Origin: Pseudomonadota bacterium
GTDB taxonomy: Bacteria; Pseudomonadota; Alphaproteobacteria; Acetobacterales; Acetobacteraceae
Length of the DNA stretch: 8,203 nucleotides
NCBI GenBank assembly: GCA_021808185.1
Contig: JAKBCB010000154.1
Location: forward strand, 1 to 8,203
Direction: 5' to 3'
A program made the position numbers and the translations under genes. Below are positions 1-5,990 of the stretch, piece after piece; position 1 is the stretch's first letter, and every line of letters begins with the position of its first letter. A model generated the notes under the pieces. The model did not search any database and had not been told where the DNA came from. It saw nothing but the letters and a program-made list of their open reading frames with translations.

Positions 1-622
1 TCGCGGGATCGCGGTCGATCAGCGCGGCGACGCGCGTGGGCTCGGCGCCGAAGATGTAGCGGGCGGTGGCAATGGCGTAGCAGCCGATGTCCATCATGCC
101 GCCGCCGCCGATATCGGCCTGGTTGCGCACGTTGGCCGGATCGACGAGATGGTAAGTGAAGCAGGTCTGGATGGCCCGCACCTCGCCCAAGGCCCCGGCG
201 CGGGCCAGCGCGCGCGCGCGGACCCATTGCGGGTTCTGCCGCACCATGAACGCCTCGGCGACCAGCCTGCCGGTGCGCGCCCGCGCCTCGATCAGCTGCG
301 CTGCCTCGGCGGCGTTCAGCGCGATGGGCTTCTCGCACAGCACATGCTTGCCCGCTTCCATCGCGCGGATGGTCCAGGGAACGTGCAGGTGATTGGGCAG
401 CGGGTTGTAGATCGCCTCGATGCTCGGGTCGGCGAGCAGTTCCTCGTAGCTGCCATAGGCGGTCGGGATGCCCAGCTGATCCGCGACCTTTCGCGCTGCC
501 GCCAGATCGCGCGAGGCGATGGCCGCGATGGTGCAGCGCTCGGAGCGTTGCATCGCGGGCAGCACTTTCTCGCGCCCGATCTTCGCCGTGCTGATGACGC
601 CCCAGCGCACGTGATCCGTCAT
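1..622 (-). CDS. Gfo/Idh/MocA-family NAD(P)-dependent oxidoreductase, C-terminus cut by window edge
   Basis: Only the first 207 codons are inside the window; the family is usually 330-390 residues. The protein opens with a Rossmann strand reading RWGVISTAKIG (residues 6-16), the variant dinucleotide-binding start seen in the dihydrodiol dehydrogenase / glucose-fructose oxidoreductase-like branch. The family signature CEKPIA follows at 96-101, with Lys98 the usual catalytic or cofactor-contact lysine. The second domain begins near 125 and contains GGGGMMDIGCY at 172-182, where the family places its substrate-site Asp. The expected reaction is NAD(P)-linked oxidation or reduction of a sugar, polyol or related hydroxyl compound; the substrate cannot be read from the sequence. 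The ATG at 622 is preceded by purine-rich GGGGACGGAAAAC, an acceptable ribosome binding site. It lies 87 bp after clpP on the same strand, with a strong hairpin between them, so cotranscription is uncertain. Confidence 0.88.
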   Translation of the reverse strand, partial: MTDHVRWGVISTAKIGREKVLPAMQRSERCTIAAIASRDLAAARKVADQLGIPTAYGSYEELLADPSIEAIYNPLPNHLHVPWTIRAMEAGKHVLCEKPIALNAAEAAQLIEARARTGRLVAEAFMVRQNPQWVRARALARAGALGEVRAIQTCFTYHLVDPANVRNQADIGGGGMMDIGCYAIATARYIFGAEPTRVAALIDRDPA

Positions 623-669
623 GTTTTCCGTCCCCTCATCGCCGCGCGGTGTTCAGTGCCGAATGCCGG

Positions 670-702
670 CCGCCATCCCCGCCGCGACGGCGGGGATGGC
701 GG
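670..702 (-). terminator. Perfect 15-bp hairpin after clpP, possible terminator
   Basis: Positions 670-684 pair without mismatch with 688-702 around a CGA triloop. The hairpin starts 8 bases beyond the clpP stop codon and ends 48 bases before the oxidoreductase start, in the reading direction of both genes. No run of T follows on the minus strand, so it is not a classical intrinsic terminator. It could be a 3'-end stabiliser or an attenuating stem between two cotranscribed genes. Confidence 0.45.
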
Positions 703-709
703 GGGTGTT

Positions 710-1357
710 CTACGCGGCCAGATCGGCCAGCGAACGGATGACCCGGCCGACAATGCCGTAGGCGATGGCTTCCTCGGCGCTCAACCAGTAGTTGCGGTCG
801 GTATCGACCTCGACCTTTTCGTACGGCTGGCCGGTTTCCCGCGCGATCAGGCGATTGAGGCGCTCGCGCATCTTGACGATCTCGCGCGCCTCGATGCCGA
901 TATCCACCGCCGGGCCGCGCACGCCGCCCATCGGCTGATGCAGCAGGAAGCGCGTGTTGGGCAGGCACAGCCGCCGGTCCTTGCGCCCGGCGAGGTAGAT
1001 CAGCGCGCCGGCGCTGGCCACCCAGCCAGTGCCGATCACCCGCACCGGGGCAACGCTGTCCACGAAGCGGATCATGTCGTGGATGGTGTCGCCGCTCTCG
1101 ACATGCCCGCCCGGCGAGTTCACGTACACGTCGATCGGGTCGGACGAGGCGCCGGACAGCGCCAGCAGCCGACCGGTGACATCCCGCGCCACCTTGTCGT
1201 TGATCGCGCCGAAGATCAGCACCTTGCGCTGTTTCAGCAGGCGCTGTTCCAGCTCGTTGATCGGCGAGGACAGCGTCTTGTTGCTGTCCGGCTCGCCGGG
1301 GGTCTGCGGCTCCACGGGTTCGGGGGTCTCGGGCTCGTCGTCGGCGGACGGGCGCAT
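710..1357 (-). CDS. clpP: ClpP-family ATP-dependent protease proteolytic subunit, paralogue with Asn in the triad
   Basis: 215 residues with this start. The ClpP fold is clear: VYVNSPGGHVESGDTIHDM at 78-96, GWVASAGALIYLAG at 111-124 with nucleophile Ser115, and RFLLHQPMGG at 136-145 with His140. The third triad position falls in DTDRNYWLSAEEA, where aligning with E. coli ClpP (DTERDRFLS) puts Asn189 in place of the catalytic Asp. ClpP forms tetradecamers that degrade proteins unfolded by ClpX or ClpA in the cytoplasm; no Clp ATPase or trigger factor gene is nearby. The first 30 residues are an acidic, Pro-rich segment (PETPEPVEPQTPGEP) longer than usual before the core. I chose the ATG at 1357 because GGAGAAC lies 4-10 bases upstream. 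In-frame ATGs at 1495 and 1528 would add Arg/Pro-rich residues unlike ClpP. It is probably a second, specialised ClpP rather than the housekeeping one. Confidence 0.92.
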   Translation of the reverse strand: MRPSADDEPETPEPVEPQTPGEPDSNKTLSSPINELEQRLLKQRKVLIFGAINDKVARDVTGRLLALSGASSDPIDVYVNSPGGHVESGDTIHDMIRFVDSVAPVRVIGTGWVASAGALIYLAGRKDRRLCLPNTRFLLHQPMGGVRGPAVDIGIEAREIVKMRERLNRLIARETGQPYEKVEVDTDRNYWLSAEEAIAYGIVGRVIRSLADLAA

Positions 1358-1525
1358 GCGGTTCTCCGTCGAAAAATGGGACCGCAACCTGAACCGAGCG
1401 GGCGCGCAAGTCCATGCCCGCCAAGCGCCCGAGTTGCCGGCGGCGCCTGGGCGCAGGTGGCGGGGGCGGCGGCGGGGAATGTTGGCTTTTGTCATATTTA
1501 TTTGGCCGCCATTGGATCGCTTCCG

Positions 1526-1547
1526 CATTGTGGTATGCAGTTTTGCC
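1526..1547 (+). promoter_or_regulatory. Weak sigma-70-like promoter candidate for the diguanylate cyclase
   Basis: TATGCA (about 1533-1538) is preceded by TG one base upstream, giving an extended -10 look, and TTGGAT lies 16 bases further upstream (about 1511-1516). Each hexamer matches only three consensus positions. The 1358-1598 region separates clpP and the cyclase, so both promoters must lie in it. An AT-rich island at 1490-1504 is the other likely promoter material, plausibly for clpP. Confidence 0.25.
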
Positions 1548-1553
1548 CAGGCT

Positions 1554-1577
1554 GCCCCGGCGGACGCCCGCCGGGGC
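1554..1577 (+). promoter_or_regulatory. Perfect 10-bp stem-loop in the 5' leader of the diguanylate cyclase
   Basis: GCCCCGGCGG (1554-1563) pairs perfectly with CCGCCGGGGC (1568-1577) across an ACGC loop. It ends 9 bases before the GGAGG ribosome binding site at 1587-1591. The stem leaves the binding site free, so a role in mRNA stability or control of translation is possible. It could also simply be a GC-rich hairpin without function. Confidence 0.4.
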
Positions 1578-1598
1578 GTCGTTCACGGAGGCCTGATT

Positions 1599-2612
1599 TT
1601 GCCCGCTGCGCCCCTGCCGCCGAACGAGATGGAGCGGCTGGCCTCGCTTCGCACCTACGACATCCTCGATACCGCCTGCGAGGCCGCCTATGACGAGATC
1701 GCGGCCCTGGCGGCGCGGCTGACCGGCAGCCCGATGGCGTTGATCTCGCTGATCGACAGCGACCGCCAATGGGTCAAGGCCCGCGCCGGCATCGACATCG
1801 CCGAGATCCCGCGTGAGCAGGCGTTCTGCGCCTACGCGATCCACGGCACGACGCCGCTGGTGGTCGCGGACGCGACGGCCGACGCACGCTTTGCCGACAA
1901 CCCGTTCGTAACCGGTCCGCCGCATGTCCGCTTCTATGCCGGGGTTCCGCTGCTGAATGTTGAAGGCTTCGCGCTCGGCGCGCTTTGCGTCATCGGCCAC
2001 GAACCGCGCGACCTGCCCGCCGACCAGCGCGAGACGCTGGCGGCCCTGGCGCGCACGGCGATGACGACGCTGGAACTGCATCGCGCGATGAACCATGTGC
2101 GCACCCTGGCGCTGACCGACTCTCTGACCGGCCTTGCCAACCGCTCCGCCCTGCTCGACGCGCTCGACCGCGCGATCGCCGGGCAGCGGCGGCACGGCGA
2201 GGCGTTCGCGCTGATCTATCTGGATCTCGACGGCTTCAAGGCGGTCAACGACGTGTTCGGCCATGTCGTCGGCGACCGGGCGCTGCACGCGGCGGCGCAA
2301 GCGATGCGGGCGGTGGCGCGGCGGGCGGACCTCGTGGCGCGCATCGGCGGCGACGAGTTCGCCATGTTGCTGACCGCCCCGGTCGGCACACCGGCGGTGA
2401 ACGCGGCACATCGCGTGCGCGAGGCGGTTGGGGCGCGGATGCAGGCGCTGGGCTGGCCCGTCACCGCCTCGGTGGGCGCGGTGCGCTTCGGCACCCCGCC
2501 ACGCGATGCCGGCCGCGCCATGGCGACGGCCGATCAGCTGATGTACGCGGCCAAGCTATCCGGCAAGAACTGCGTGATGTTCATCGAGCACGACCACACG
2601 GGACCCGAATGA
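1599..2612 (+). CDS. GAF-GGDEF diguanylate cyclase
   Basis: 337 residues, soluble. It starts with the NE..RL.SL..YDILDT...AYDEI.ALA pattern typical of GAF-sensor cyclases, followed by a GAF domain (about 28-160). The GGDEF domain spans about 168-332: DSLTGLANR at 174-182, DLDGFKAVND at 209-218, and the active-site GGDEF at 250-254, intact. RRAD at 241-244 sits exactly five residues before GGDEF, the RxxD inhibitory site for c-di-GMP product feedback. It should make c-di-GMP from two GTP in response to a GAF ligand or redox signal that cannot be named; no EAL domain is present. I chose the TTG at 1599 because GGAGG lies 7 bases upstream and because the ATG at 1629 would remove the conserved Asn-Glu. 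The gene is divergent from clpP and convergent with the small exported protein gene. Confidence 0.92.
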   Translation: MPAAPLPPNEMERLASLRTYDILDTACEAAYDEIAALAARLTGSPMALISLIDSDRQWVKARAGIDIAEIPREQAFCAYAIHGTTPLVVADATADARFADNPFVTGPPHVRFYAGVPLLNVEGFALGALCVIGHEPRDLPADQRETLAALARTAMTTLELHRAMNHVRTLALTDSLTGLANRSALLDALDRAIAGQRRHGEAFALIYLDLDGFKAVNDVFGHVVGDRALHAAAQAMRAVARRADLVARIGGDEFAMLLTAPVGTPAVNAAHRVREAVGARMQALGWPVTASVGAVRFGTPPRDAGRAMATADQLMYAAKLSGKNCVMFIEHDHTGPE

Positions 2613-2633
2613 TCCACATGGTCCCGCCCCGCC

Positions 2634-2678
2634 GGGGAAGGCCGGCCGAGGCCGGCCCCCACCGCCGAGGCAAGGCGG
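2634..2678. terminator. Tandem GC hairpins between convergent gene ends
   Basis: GGCCGGC (2640-2646) pairs with GCCGGCC (2651-2657) around CGAG, and CCGCC (2662-2666) pairs with GGCGG (2674-2678). They fill most of the 67 bases between the cyclase stop (2612) and the stop of the opposing small gene (2680). No T-run is present on either strand. Position suggests a bidirectional transcription end, possibly Rho-assisted. Confidence 0.4.
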
Positions 2679-2679
2679 G

Positions 2680-2919
2680 CTACTGCACTTGCTCGGCCGA
2701 GATCTCGCCGGCGGCGGAATCCTGGGCGCGGGTTGCCTGACCCTGCCGCTCGATGCCCTGGCCATGCGGCGCCGCCGGTTGCCAGGGTTGTGCTTCGGTC
2801 ACGCCGGGCGGGATCTGGGAGAGCACCTCGCCCTTCGGGCCGGGCTGACTCTGGGCAAAGGCCGGATGCACCAGGGCCAATGCAAACGTCGCCATGGACG
2901 CCAACATCAAACTGCGCAT
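2680..2919 (-). CDS. Small exported protein of unknown function
   Basis: 79 residues. The N-terminus is a typical Sec signal peptide: MRSLM, then a hydrophobic stretch (ASMATFALALV) ending in HPAFA, with cleavage expected after residue 21 (AFA-QS). The mature part is about 58 residues, rich in Gln, Pro, Gly and Ala, without Cys, membrane segments or a recognisable domain; it is probably periplasmic and partly disordered. The start at 2919 is chosen because AAGGAGG (2924-2930) lies 4 bases upstream; the in-frame ATG at 2943 has no such site and would add a hydrophilic stretch before the signal peptide. It has its own 5' leader with a small CCAAG/CTTGG hairpin (2940-2954). It lies downstream of emrB on the same strand but 159 bp away, so it is likely transcribed separately. 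I do not recognise a family. Confidence 0.72.
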   Translation of the reverse strand: MRSLMLASMATFALALVHPAFAQSQPGPKGEVLSQIPPGVTEAQPWQPAAPHGQGIERQGQATRAQDSAAGEISAEQVQ

Positions 2920-3078
2920 TTTTCCTCCTTTCGTGCTGACCAAGTCCAGCTTGGCCGCACGTTTATTCGATCACCACGATTAAATGGGGAGATCGGTTCG
3001 GGACTTCATCCGGACTCATTCTAAAGAATTTTTGAGTGCCACTGGACAATGGCTGACTTAGGCGCGGCGATCCCCGCC
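2920..3078 (-). other. Intergenic region between emrB and the small exported protein gene
   Basis: It holds the strong ribosome binding site of the small gene (2924-2930), a 5-bp hairpin CCAAG/CTTGG (2940-2954), an AT-rich patch with the dyad ATTCT-AA-AGAAT (3018-3029), and an imperfect hairpin (3061-3078) beside the emrB stop codon. The AT-rich patch is the likeliest promoter area for the small gene: TAGAAT reads on the minus strand, but no well-spaced -35 is visible. The hairpin at 3061-3078 has no T-run and is a weak terminator candidate for the emr operon. Confidence 0.4.
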
Positions 3079-4647
3079 TTAATGCGCCTCGACCGGGGCG
3101 GCCGCAGGCTTGGGTTTGGCCAGGAACAGCGTCAGCGGCAGCGCCACGAAGAACGCCACCGACATCAGCAGCAGGACGTCGTTATAGGTCAGCGTCATGG
3201 CCTCGCGCTCGACCATCAGGCTGATACGCCTGAGCGCCGCGAGCTGGGCATTGCCGTTCAGGCCGGGCGTGAGCGCCCAGGTCATCTGATTGACCATGTT
3301 CTGCGCCGCCGGTCGCGCCCACGTGACCTGCTCGTCCAGGTGCAGCCGGTGCTGATCCAGGCGCGAGGACGCGATGGTGTTGATGAGCGCCAGCCCGATG
3401 GCGCCGCCGAGATTGCGCATCAGGTTGTACAGCCCGGACGCGTTCTTCAGTTGCAGCGGCGGCAGCGTGCCGAGCGCCAACTGATTGGTCGGCAGCATGA
3501 TGAACATCATCGAGAAGCCGCGCAGCGCCTGCGGCAGCATCATCTCCCAGAACGAGGACTGGTTGGTGAAATGGCCAAGCCACCACAGCGAGATGCCGAA
3601 CATCAGCAGCCCGGCGGCCAGCATCCGGCGCAGATCCACCTTGGCCGCGAGCTTGCCGGCAATCGGCGCGGAGAGGAACATCGCAACGCCGGTCACGAAC
3701 ATCGTCTCGCCGATCTGCATCGAGTTGTAGCCGCGCACGCGCCCGAGGAACACCGGCACCACATACACCGCGCCATAAAGCCCCGTGCCCATCACCAGAC
3801 TGAACACGCAGCCGGCGGCGAAGTTGCGGTTGGCGAAGGCGCGCAGATCCACCATCGGGTCGCGCTGCTTCAGCATCCGCCAGAAGAACAGCGCGCCGCA
3901 GATCGCGGACACCGCGGCGAGCAGCGCGATGGTCTCGTCCTGAAACCAATCATTCCGGTTGCCCTCCTCCAGCACGTATTCCAGCGCGCCGAGGAAGCCC
4001 GCCATCATGGTCAGCCCGAACAGATCGAAGCTGCGCGCCAGCGCCGGGTTCGGCCGGTCGATGTCCAGCAGCAGCCACACCGCCACCGCGACCATGATGC
4101 CGAACGGCACGTTGATGAGGAACAGCCAGTGCCAGGAGAGTTCCTGCGTCAGCCAGCCGCCCAGCGTGGGGCCGATGGTGGGCGCGAGCGTCGCCGTCAG
4201 CCCGATCAGCACCGACATCTTGGCGCGCTGCGCGCCAGGGAACAGCAGGAAGGTGGTGGCGAACACGGTAGGGATCATCGCCCCGCCGATGAACCCTTGC
4301 AGCGCGCGATACGTCACCATGGCACCGAGGCTGGTGGCACTCGCGCAGAGGATCGAGAACAGGGTGAAGCCGGCGGCGCTGAGGGTGAACAGCACGCGCG
4401 TGGACAGCAGGCGCGAAAGCCAGCCCGACAGCGGGATCATCACGATCTCGGCGATCAGGTAGCTGGTCTGCACCCAGGCCGCCTCGTCCGGGCTGGCCGA
4501 CAGGCCGGCCTGGATGTCGCTGATCGAGGCGCTGACGATCTGGATGTCCAGGATCGCCATGAACATCCCGAACACCATCGCCATGAAGCCGAACCACTGG
4601 CGCCAGCTGATCGTCCGCTCGGCGGGGGCGTTCGCGATGCCGGACAT
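3079..4647 (-). CDS. emrB: EmrB/QacA-type DHA2 drug:proton antiporter, inner-membrane pump
   Basis: 522 residues, the normal length for 14-helix DHA2 major facilitator transporters. TM1 carries FMAILDIQIVSAS with Asp34, the position of the family's membrane-embedded acidic residue. TM4 has the motif B form RALQGFIGG (Arg114). TM5 has antiporter motif C, APTIGPTLGG at 155-164, followed by WHWLFLINVPFGI, very characteristic of EmrB. The long segment between the last helices (LDQHRLHLDEQVTWARPAAQNM region) is the periplasmic loop usual in the subfamily. It should expel hydrophobic toxic compounds in exchange for protons, handing them through EmrA to an outer-membrane channel; no TolC-like gene is in the window. 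The ATG lies 6 bases after the emrA stop, so translation is probably coupled. The substrate range cannot be deduced. Confidence 0.95.
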   Translation of the reverse strand: MSGIANAPAERTISWRQWFGFMAMVFGMFMAILDIQIVSASISDIQAGLSASPDEAAWVQTSYLIAEIVMIPLSGWLSRLLSTRVLFTLSAAGFTLFSILCASATSLGAMVTYRALQGFIGGAMIPTVFATTFLLFPGAQRAKMSVLIGLTATLAPTIGPTLGGWLTQELSWHWLFLINVPFGIMVAVAVWLLLDIDRPNPALARSFDLFGLTMMAGFLGALEYVLEEGNRNDWFQDETIALLAAVSAICGALFFWRMLKQRDPMVDLRAFANRNFAAGCVFSLVMGTGLYGAVYVVPVFLGRVRGYNSMQIGETMFVTGVAMFLSAPIAGKLAAKVDLRRMLAAGLLMFGISLWWLGHFTNQSSFWEMMLPQALRGFSMMFIMLPTNQLALGTLPPLQLKNASGLYNLMRNLGGAIGLALINTIASSRLDQHRLHLDEQVTWARPAAQNMVNQMTWALTPGLNGNAQLAALRRISLMVEREAMTLTYNDVLLLMSVAFFVALPLTLFLAKPKPAAAPVEAH

Positions 4648-4653
4648 GAGCGC

Positions 4654-5850
4654 TCAGCCCAGGCCGAGCAGGGCGGCGATGCTGCCGAGCAGCCCGTGGC
4701 GCACCGCCTCCGGCCCGCGCGTATCCACTTCGGCCGTCACCGACAGGCCGGCGCGCAGCCAGGGCGCGTGGGCCGCGGTGTCGGCGTCGATGCGGATCTT
4801 CACCGGCACGCGCTGGACGACCTTGGTGAAGTTGCCGGTCGCGTTCTCCGGCGGCAGCAGCGAATACAAGGCGCCGGTGGCGGGCGCCAGGCTGTCCACC
4901 CGCGCCTCGATGGCGCCGTCCGGGTCGATGTCTGGCGTGAGCAGCACTTTCTGGCCCGGCAGCATGCGGCGAAGCTGCGTCTCCTTGAAGTTGGCGACGA
5001 CGTAGAGTTGCTGGCGCAGCGGCGTGACGGAGATCAGTTGCAGCGCGGGGCCGACGTGCTGGCCAAGCTGGGCGGCGCGGTTGCCGGCGATGCCATCGAA
5101 CGGGGCGCGGATCACGGTGTAGCCGAGGTTGCGTTCGGCCAGTTTCTCCGCCGCGTCCAGCGAGACCTTGCGCGCCTCCGCCTGCGTCACTTGCGCGCGG
5201 GCGACCGCGAGGGACTGCACGGCGCTTTCCTTCTGCGCCCGCGCGGCGGCGACGGCGGCGGCGGATTTGCGCTCGTCGGCGATCTTGGCATCGTTGGTCT
5301 GCCGCGAGGTCCAGCCGGCGGAGGTCAGGGCGCCGGAGCGGCCGGCATCGGCCTCGGCGCGCACCGCCTCGGCCTGCGCCTGGACGATCATCGCATCCGC
5401 CTGATCGATCGCCGCGCCAGCCTGCAAGACCTGCTGGCGGGCGGTGAGGATGGCGGCGGCGGCCTCGGCGACCGCGCCGCGTGCCTGATCGAGCCGCGCC
5501 TGCCAGTCCGTCGGATCGAGCGTGATGAGCGGATCGCCCGCGTGCACGATCTGGTTGTCCGCCACATGGATCGCCACCACGTCGCCCTCGATGCGCGGGC
5601 CGAGCACGGCGATGTCGCCCTGAACGTAGGCGTTGTCCGTGCTCTCGATGAAGCGGCCTTCCGCGATCCACCACGTCCCCACACCCGCGCCACCGGCCAG
5701 CAGAACGGTGGCGATGCCGGCGCGCAGCAGCCATTTGCGGGCGCGGCCGCTGGCTGGGGTGATCAGATGCGCCGGGCGCGGCCGAGCGCCGGTGTCCTGG
5801 CTCTGCGCCTCGGCGGTGCTGGGGCTGGGTTTCTCGGAGATGGCATTCAT
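4654..5850 (-). CDS. emrA: EmrA-type membrane fusion (HlyD-family) adaptor of the efflux pump
   Basis: 398 residues. A charged cytoplasmic N-terminus is followed by one membrane anchor (about 40-62), then ESTDNAYVQGDI (69-80), the hallmark start of the EmrA barrel-sandwich domain. GDPLITLDPTD (105-115) is the first half of the lipoyl-like domain. An Ala/Gln-rich alpha-helical hairpin (about 116-240) follows, then the second half with VIRAPFDGIAGNR (246-258). SLLPPENATGNFTKVVQRVPVKI (330-352) is nearly diagnostic of EmrA. The protein bridges EmrB and the outer-membrane channel across the periplasm. It is first in the operon, with emrB 6 bp downstream. The ATG at 5850 follows GAAGG at a rather long distance of about 9 bases; no better start exists. 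Transcription should start near 5890, right beside an operator for the divergent TetR regulator. Confidence 0.94.
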   Translation of the reverse strand: MNAISEKPSPSTAEAQSQDTGARPRPAHLITPASGRARKWLLRAGIATVLLAGGAGVGTWWIAEGRFIESTDNAYVQGDIAVLGPRIEGDVVAIHVADNQIVHAGDPLITLDPTDWQARLDQARGAVAEAAAAILTARQQVLQAGAAIDQADAMIVQAQAEAVRAEADAGRSGALTSAGWTSRQTNDAKIADERKSAAAVAAARAQKESAVQSLAVARAQVTQAEARKVSLDAAEKLAERNLGYTVIRAPFDGIAGNRAAQLGQHVGPALQLISVTPLRQQLYVVANFKETQLRRMLPGQKVLLTPDIDPDGAIEARVDSLAPATGALYSLLPPENATGNFTKVVQRVPVKIRIDADTAAHAPWLRAGLSVTAEVDTRGPEAVRHGLLGSIAALLGLG

Positions 5851-5868
5851 GGGGCGGCGCCTTCGGGG

Positions 5869-5889
5869 TGAACCGAACCGTTCAGTTCA
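5869..5889. promoter_or_regulatory. TetR operator O1, over the emrA transcription start
   Basis: A 21-bp palindrome with one mismatch: TGAAC, CGAAC, central C, GTTCA, GTTCA. Given the promoter at 5898-5926, it covers about +2 to +22 of the emrA transcript. It differs from the second operator at a single base (5874). Confidence 0.85.
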
Positions 5890-5897
5890 GTGGGCGG

Positions 5898-5926
5898 AAG
5901 ATGATGTCGCCATGCCGGGGTGTCAA
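5898..5926 (-). promoter_or_regulatory. emrAB promoter
   Basis: On the minus strand a perfect -35 TTGACA (plus-strand 5921-5926) is followed, after 17 bases, by CATCTT (5898-5903), which matches TATAAT at three positions. The predicted start is near 5890, giving a leader of about 40 bases. The promoter is bracketed by two TetR operators. Confidence 0.65.
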
Positions 5927-5958
5927 GGATGAACTGAACCGTTCAGTTCACCCTTGAC
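5922..5958. repeat. 37-bp near-perfect palindrome joining operator O2 to both -35 elements
   Basis: The dyad centred at 5940 extends beyond O2. GTCAAGG (5922-5928) is the inverse of CCTTGAC (5952-5958), with only 5929/5951 mismatched. The outer arms form the cores of TTGACA (minus strand, emrA) and TTGACG (plus strand, tetR). Confidence 0.85.
5930..5950. promoter_or_regulatory. TetR operator O2, between the divergent promoters
   Basis: A perfect 21-bp palindrome: two TGAAC pentamers, a central C, two GTTCA pentamers. Its centre (5940) is 61 bp from that of O1, about six helical turns, so both sites face the same side of the DNA. It abuts the -35 elements of emrA and of tetR. Confidence 0.88.
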
Positions 5959-5990
5959 GAGCCCCCCTGCCCTGCCCCACCTAGGCCGCA
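5954..5990 (+). promoter_or_regulatory. tetR promoter with -35 TTGACG, predicted start at the tetR ATG
   Basis: TTGACG (5954-5959) matches five of six -35 positions and is the mirror image of the emrA -35 around O2. No convincing -10 is seen near 5976-5984 (sequence CCACCTAGG). Standard spacing puts the transcript start at about 5990, the first base of the tetR start codon. Confidence 0.4.

Noticed and set aside
1029..1598. Upstream extension of the cyclase reading frame
   Set aside because: The extension is antisense to clpP and reads as non-conserved sequence. The family N-terminus and the GGAGG site place the start at 1599.
149..1693. 514-codon plus-strand frame across the oxidoreductase and clpP
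   Set aside because: It has shadow-like composition and runs through two recognisable minus-strand genes and the start of the cyclase.
636..2411. 591-codon minus-strand frame covering clpP and most of the cyclase
   Set aside because: It is out of frame with clpP and antisense to the cyclase. The product is low in hydrophobic residues and has no motif.
2613..2679. GC-rich palindromes as an attachment site or mobile element end
   Set aside because: No integrase, direct repeat pair or transposase is nearby; convergent gene ends explain hairpins here better.
3049..5871. 940-codon open frame on the plus strand opposite emrA and emrB
   Set aside because: Its product is rich in Arg, His, Gln and Gly with no domain, typical of an antisense shadow in GC-rich DNA. 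The minus strand encodes two textbook efflux proteins over the same span.
5954..5989. TTG at 5954 as the tetR start codon
   Set aside because: It lacks a ribosome binding site and overlaps the mirror-image -35 element; the ATG at 5990 gives a normal TetR N-terminus.
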